A DNA stretch of 64,000 bases. It comes from Devosia neptuniae (GTDB lineage Bacteria > Pseudomonadota > Alphaproteobacteria > Rhizobiales > Devosiaceae). The stretch spans positions 3,716,501-3,780,500 of the forward strand of contig NZ_CP104965.1 in assembly GCF_025452235.1 (NCBI RefSeq). The letters are read 5' to 3'. Position numbers and translations under genes: made by a program. Below the pieces are notes generated by a model that was not told the DNA's origin, searched no databases, and saw only the letters and a program-made list of their open reading frames with translations. Positions 62,972-64,000 of this stretch are shown here, piece after piece. How positions within the stretch are numbered: position 1 is the stretch's first letter; each line of letters opens with the position of its first letter.

Positions 62972-63595
62972 CTAGTGCGAGGACGGTGCGTCGCCCCAAT
63001 TATCCGGCCGGATTTCGGCGACCATAAGGCCCTTGGGGCCATTGCCGTAGCGCACCAGCACGAATTGGCCCGGACGCAGCTCGGTAATGCCAAAGCGGCG
63101 CAGCGTTTCCATATGCACGAAAATATCGGGCGTGCCCTCGCCGGCGGACAGGAAGCCGAAGCCGCGAATGCGGTTGAACCACTTCACCTCGAGCCGAACC
63201 ATGCCCGAGGTCGGCTCGACCACGACATGAGTGCGTGGCGCCGGCATTTGCGCGGGGTGGCGGGCGGTGGAATCATCCATGGAAACAATGCGGAAGGCCT
63301 GGAGGCCACCGGGGCGGTTGAGCGCCTCTACGACAATCCGCGCGCCTTCATGGGCGGTCTGGTAGCCGTCGCGGCGCAGGCAGGTGACGTGCAGCAGCAC
63401 ATCGGCCATGCCATTGTCGGGGACGATGAAGCCAAAGCCCTTGCCGGCATCGAACCATTTGATGGCGCCGGTGATCTCGATCGTATCGAGGCCCGCTTCG
63501 CCTGGCTGAACCGACATGTCGGAACGGTCGCTCGCGCTGCCGTCACCCGATTGGGTTACGGGCTGATCGCCGTCGCCGCTGAACTTGGCCCCCAT
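62972..63595 (-). CDS. Double cold-shock domain protein
   Basis: A 207-residue protein with two cold-shock domains. The first (about residues 40-105) has GAIKWFDAGKGFGFIVPDNG and the second (about 133-200) has VKWFNRIRGFGFLSAGEG, each with an RNP1-like motif for nucleic-acid binding. A polar linker of about 30 residues joins them. This two-domain form is common in alphaproteobacteria and may act as an RNA chaperone. Confidence 0.9.
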   Translation of the reverse strand: MGAKFSGDGDQPVTQSGDGSASDRSDMSVQPGEAGLDTIEITGAIKWFDAGKGFGFIVPDNGMADVLLHVTCLRRDGYQTAHEGARIVVEALNRPGGLQAFRIVSMDDSTARHPAQMPAPRTHVVVEPTSGMVRLEVKWFNRIRGFGFLSAGEGTPDIFVHMETLRRFGITELRPGQFVLVRYGNGPKGLMVAEIRPDNWGDAPSSH

Positions 63596-63788
63596 AGTCC
63601 CAAAGCCCTTTAAATACTCGACTCGCTACTGCGAGGTACTCCACACCCAAGCACTCTGGCCGATTCAGCGCCAAAAGTTAAGAAGGTGTTGCGATTTTGT
63701 TTAACCGCGGTTGGTCATGGCGCCGGTTGCGGCGGGGCGGCATGCTTGGTAGGCCAAGGTCCAACGGTTTTTGCCCAGGAGAAATGCC

Positions 63789-64000
63789 ATGCAGTTTCTG
63801 CACACCATGGTTCGCGTTACCAATGTCGAGGACAGTCTTCGCTTTTATTGTCAAGGACTTGGCTTGGAGGAAGTGCGGCGGACGGAGAACGAAAAGGGGC
63901 GGTATACGCTGATTTTCCTGCGCGCGCCGGGCGATGCGGGCGGCGAGGTGGAGCTGACTTATAATTGGGACCCCGAGGAATATACCGGCGGCCGCAATTT
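63789..64000 (+). CDS. gloA: Lactoylglutathione lyase (glyoxalase I), 3' end missing
   Basis: The first 70 codons of a vicinal-oxygen-chelate protein: MQFLHTMVRVTNVEDSLRFY, then LGLEEVRRTENEKGRYTLIF and GGEVELTYNWDPEEYTGG. The conserved H5 and E residue in the ELTYNW strand are metal ligands of glyoxalase I, which isomerises the hemithioacetal of methylglyoxal and glutathione. AGGAG at 63777-63781 supports ATG 63789. The gene runs out of the window. Confidence 0.9.
   Translation, partial: MQFLHTMVRVTNVEDSLRFYCQGLGLEEVRRTENEKGRYTLIFLRAPGDAGGEVELTYNWDPEEYTGGRN

Overview
The window is one contiguous stretch of high-GC alphaproteobacterial chromosome, most likely from the Hyphomicrobiales and perhaps Devosia-like. 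I infer this from the aapJQMP-type amino-acid transporter, an NDUFS4-like complex I gene, very dense ABC-transporter operons, and short intergenic repeats of the kind seen in that order. There is no rRNA, CRISPR array, transposase or phage gene. Both ends cut through genes (cysK on the left, gloA on the right).

Layout. 1-11 kb: cysteine synthase, cardiolipin synthase, an amino-acid ABC transporter with two binding proteins, a cystathionine beta-lyase-type enzyme and a PAP2 phosphatase. 10.9-13.1 kb: tRNA-Pro, the NDUFS4-like gene, a TSUP permease and a TraB/GumN protein. 13.2-23.3 kb: a carbohydrate operon on the minus strand (binding protein, two permeases, ATPase, two TIM-barrel isomerases, two Gfo/Idh dehydrogenases, one of them frameshifted) with a divergent LacI regulator and two candidate operators. 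23.35 kb: tRNA-Arg. 23.5-31.9 kb: a PLP enzyme, an XRE-cupin regulator and an N-carbamoyl-D-amino-acid hydrolase on the minus strand, facing a BMP-type ABC transporter plus TatD hydrolase across a shared control region. 32.2-38.3 kb: a cytoplasmic glycoside hydrolase with its own sugar ABC transporter. 38.3-43.5 kb: a GntR regulator, an aldehyde dehydrogenase and a ribose-type ABC transporter. 43.5-46.4 kb: two SnoaL-like proteins and two AraC regulators.

46.5-50.3 kb: an amine dehydrogenase cluster (aauB-aauE-aauD-aauA plus two c-type cytochromes). Its small subunit keeps the TTQ tryptophans and catalytic Asp, and it looks more like aromatic amine dehydrogenase than methylamine dehydrogenase. 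50.4-60.3 kb: a guanidine-I (ykkC) riboswitch with an overlapping intrinsic terminator, followed by an ABC transporter, two DUF1989 proteins, a urea/guanidine carboxylase, allophanate hydrolase and a possible 35-residue ORF. The riboswitch says that the true substrate is guanidine rather than urea. The route would be uptake, carboxylation, deimination to allophanate, then hydrolysis to ammonia and CO2. Together the two clusters form a nitrogen-scavenging block. 60.3-64 kb: SDR, ArsR, hemolysin III, a DUF192 lipoprotein, a double cold-shock protein and partial gloA.

Most binding-protein genes are followed by a strong hairpin before the permease genes. Convergent gene ends carry repeated palindromic elements. 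All product names come from reading motifs and recalling families; no database search was run.
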